Shown piece by piece: positions 61,021 through 64,000 of a DNA stretch of 64,000 nucleotides. The notes beneath the pieces were generated by a model. That model ran no database searches and was not told where the DNA came from. It was given only the letters and a program-made list of their open reading frames with translations. Made by a program: the position numbers and the translations under genes. Position 1 is the first letter of the stretch. Every line of letters starts with the position of its first letter. The stretch covers positions 16,388-80,387 of the forward strand of contig JASANE010000200.1 of NCBI GenBank assembly GCA_030248225.1, written 5' to 3'. Origin of the DNA: Trileptium ribeirensis (lineage: Eukaryota; Nematoda; Enoplea; Enoplida; Thoracostomopsidae).

Positions 61021-64000
61021 AAAAATATTTATTAATGTGGTGTTCAATAATGCATAGACGCAGCAAAAGTGATAGTCAGATGAATGATACGTACCCTAAG
61101 ACGGTTAACTCTACCTCATAACTGCTTACGAATTATTGTGAACAACATATGTATGTAATTTATGTATATAAGAATCTTAACAAAAGCATAGGAGCACAGA
61201 AAATAGAAACAGAATTTGCTACGACCACATGACACGCGTCCCTTGGTACCACTCGCCTTGTTGGAGCCCATTTGATATAACTACCTCTACACGAAGAGAT
61301 ACGTTTAAATACAGGGAAGATTTGAAATCAGCACCACGAAAACTGATATGAATTTATTTTGAGCCACAAATCTGGTAATATACCATTAGAGGTGGTAATG
61401 TCACAGATAAATATATAAGGCGTCAGGCACAAATTTGGCCTCAAATACCAATTGACCCAGGAGTCCTACATCAAGTCTGTTGACACCTTTCAGGTAGCTC
61501 CACACACCAAATTTCGTTCGAATCGTTTGAGTGGTTACATAGTGTTGCACGTCGACAAAGTTTTACCAAAATTTTGGAAATTCGGTCATTTGCTAAAGTC
61601 CCCCATGCCCCATATGGACCCGACCAAAGCAATTTATATACCCATAAATAAAACTTCCTAGGACACGTATTTCGATATCAAAATAATTTAAATCGGCTCA
61701 AGGGTTGCCGAGTTATGAGCAAAAATGACCCAAAAATGGTCAATTTTTGTGGCCCCTGGGTACCCCCTTTGACTTTTGACTCTCTGTGGTCAGAATTGCT
61801 ATGTCTGTGTCGAATCGGAATAAAACCTCGAAAAGGCACATCTAGAGTATTGTAGCTTTCCTATGAGCCCTCACATGTCTGTATCGGTTTACGCTTGAGA
61901 TAACGCAATCCTGTTCACAGAGAAAATAAACGGACACCCGTCTTTTTCACCATAGTGCGGTCTAGTGAGAAATCTTCGACAGATTCCGAAGCTAGCGATT
62001 CTACATCTCCGAACCCAAAAATTTATATATATTTATATATTAAGAAAACTTTTAGCAGTATTAGTATTAATAAGTTACTATTATAATTATTATCTAATTT
62101 AGTGATTAAAATTGGGGAAAATTGGGTTAAATTTCGATTTCTTGGTTTTTTAGTATTGATAAGGTTTTGGGGGATAACCTTGTAGAAAATGGGTCAGAAC
62201 GCCAGGAAAATCCGCAATTTAGCTGAACTAAGTATCGGGACAAGGAATGGGGTGACAAATTTTGGATCCTCGTAGACGACATTCCTCAAAGTTAACGAGC
62301 GTTTTAATTATACCCTATTCCAAGGGAATGTTAGGAATCTCTTTTGGGTTGGGACTCCCACCGATTTACGGTAGCAGTTCCAGTTTTTAAATGTAATTGG
62401 TTAAATTGAGGAAAGACCGAAGCCCGGTCTTATGTAAACGGCCTCCGAGCGGTTGGAGAGCAGAACCAAAGAAACCGACAGTCGGGGTTAATTGATCTGA
62501 CTGATATCTATGAGTTAGACTACGGTAGTACTAATTTGGGACGATTTTACTGTACGTCTCCGACACTACACTTACATAGCGAACCTATGTCGTCTTGCGT
62601 CACCGTCGTAATTATTTTGGCTCACGTGGTTTTGCTCGTGGACGATGGTTGGACGGTGGAGGAAGCAGCAGCCGGGACCTGCATATAAGTGTGGGTGAGG
62701 GATTAGGATGGTGAAGAAGTCGGAGACAGACATTTTCGTTACTAGGAAATTTTCCAGTCTAAAACCCTACTTTGATAGCCGTCGCCCCCTTTCTGAGTGC
62801 CCGTCCCGTCCTGTCCTCCGTTGTCCATCCACCGTGAGAGTTAGAACCCCGAGTGACCGATAGGCAACTTTTCACTCTTGCCGATTTTCTATTGGCCCTG
62901 AGTTAAAAGTTTGTCACTGTTTGTACACATTATTGGGAGAACACGAATTCTCAACTCCACAGGTTGGCCGAATGTATAACGCATAAGATAAATGCGAAAT
63001 TCGCGAAGACTTAATTTACATGATTCTCTGAGTCAGTTAGGAAGTAGGAATTATTCCTGAGCCGATCGAAGTAAAATAAGGGTGTTCTAGGAACATATTT
63101 AAGATCAACACATACCGATCATTGACATCGTTTTGATTTTCTGTATTTTACTAGGCTTTACTCAATGTTATCACATACATTTGTACTTGAACGGATCTGT
63201 CATCGAAAAATTGCTAGTAGGTTTGCTAAAACTGTGATACCTGGTACAAAACTCTTGGGTTTTCAAATAAAACCCTAAGGTTAACAAAACTCAACTGGGC
63301 ATTTAATATTAGCTGGATTTGATAATAATCATTGATTGCCTGATATGAATTCGAGGTTTTTTCGTTTAGACAATTTATCGTTTTATCGTTAAAGCACCAT
63401 CAAATTTAGATTTTTATCGCAAAAGTCCATCAAAATTGACGAAAACGATCGAAGCCGTAGTCACCAATTTTTTTTGGATTTGGATAATATGAGTGTTTCG
63501 GCGGTCGGAGGCGGACATAGAGAAAATCTCAAGAACATGGGGTTAAGAAAGTGGGTGATGCAATGCCCATCCCCACACACTATGGACAAGCCAGCCCAAG
63601 ACCATGCCCCATGAGCTTTTTCCGGACTGCAAAAAATTTGCGAAATTTTCTTATTTGGGTTAAAAATATGCAAATTTTTTCCTTTTTTGGGCAAAAATTC
63701 TCAAATTTTTCCCTGCATGGCTGAGCGCTTAGATTTGTGTATTATTTACACATATGTAATGTTTGCTCACAGCTGCAGTACTTAATGATCTCCACAGATC
63801 AACTGAAGGGCTCCACATGAACTGAGGAGCATCCCCACTGGCTTTAAATCCATCCAAAACACCTGGGTGTACCGAACCGGGGCACCTGGCGAGAATGGGT
63901 TTCTCCATGACTGGGGGACAGGAAAACTCAAAATTAGCATAAACAGCTGATTATGGACGGTTAAATATTGGTGGAAATGTTTTATATGCTGCTGCTCCTA

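Larger units (their letters stand above)
54836..64000. repeat. Giant inverted repeat, right arm (runs off the window)
   Basis: Reverse complement of 44263-53404. It holds the same features in mirror order: the dispersed module (about 55090-55390), hAT-like MITEs (57070-58234, 59245-59676, 59858-61020), the GC-rich module with its 83-codon frame (58805-59056), and the long non-coding outer section. The match is still continuous at base 64000, so the arm is longer than seen. No exon was found in it. Confidence 0.95.

Noticed and set aside
44263..64000. Whole palindrome as a single giant transposon with terminal inverted repeats
   Set aside because: The spacer holds an exon of the surrounding gene and no transposase or polymerase. 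The arms hold ordinary genomic repeats rather than transposon genes, so segmental inverted duplication fits better.

Overview
The window reads as AT-rich nuclear DNA of an invertebrate animal. The evidence is multi-kilobase introns with consensus splice sites, C2H2 zinc-finger exons, a PWWP-like exon, a Penelope-like retroelement with a GIY-YIG endonuclease, and many non-autonomous DNA transposons. I see no operons, rRNA, convincing tRNA or CRISPR. I cannot name the species; an arthropod or another protostome would fit, but that is inference.

Layout. 1-4.1 kb: a cluster of the 12-bp palindrome TGTTCGCGAACA, then a 5'-truncated Penelope-like element (2102-3127) between two 171-bp direct repeats, with a 36-bp-period array of GC-rich palindromes behind it. 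4.1-18.5 kb: mostly non-coding, with minisatellites and one dispersed repeat pair. 18.5-31.8 kb: composite repeats built of satellite-like monomers, miniature transposons (MITEs), and two candidate minus-strand exons (22121-22327, 29199-29470). 33-43.9 kb: the 3' half of a minus-strand zinc-finger gene (exons at 43655-43838, 43095-43358, 41536-41828 and 33169-33741). Its 7.8-kb intron holds a plus-strand PWWP-like exon followed by a decayed RNase-H-like (DUF7869-type) coding region. 44.26-64 kb: a giant inverted repeat with arms of at least 9.1 kb (44263-53404 and 54836-64000) around a 1.4-kb spacer.

The most striking observation is that the spacer of the giant inverted repeat holds an in-frame, splice-bounded exon (53465-53786) on the minus strand. 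Its exit phase matches the next exon at 43838. Transcription of this gene would therefore place two long complementary introns on either side of one exon, the classic geometry for exon circularisation or exon skipping. The arms carry the same nested hAT-like MITEs in mirror order, so the duplication came after those insertions. They differ by scattered substitutions and indels, which argues against a trivial assembly copy. The window ends inside the right arm, so the gene's 5' end and the outer boundary of the repeat are not visible.

Exon joins are based on splice-site and phase agreement read by eye. All percentages are hand counts over the stretches stated.
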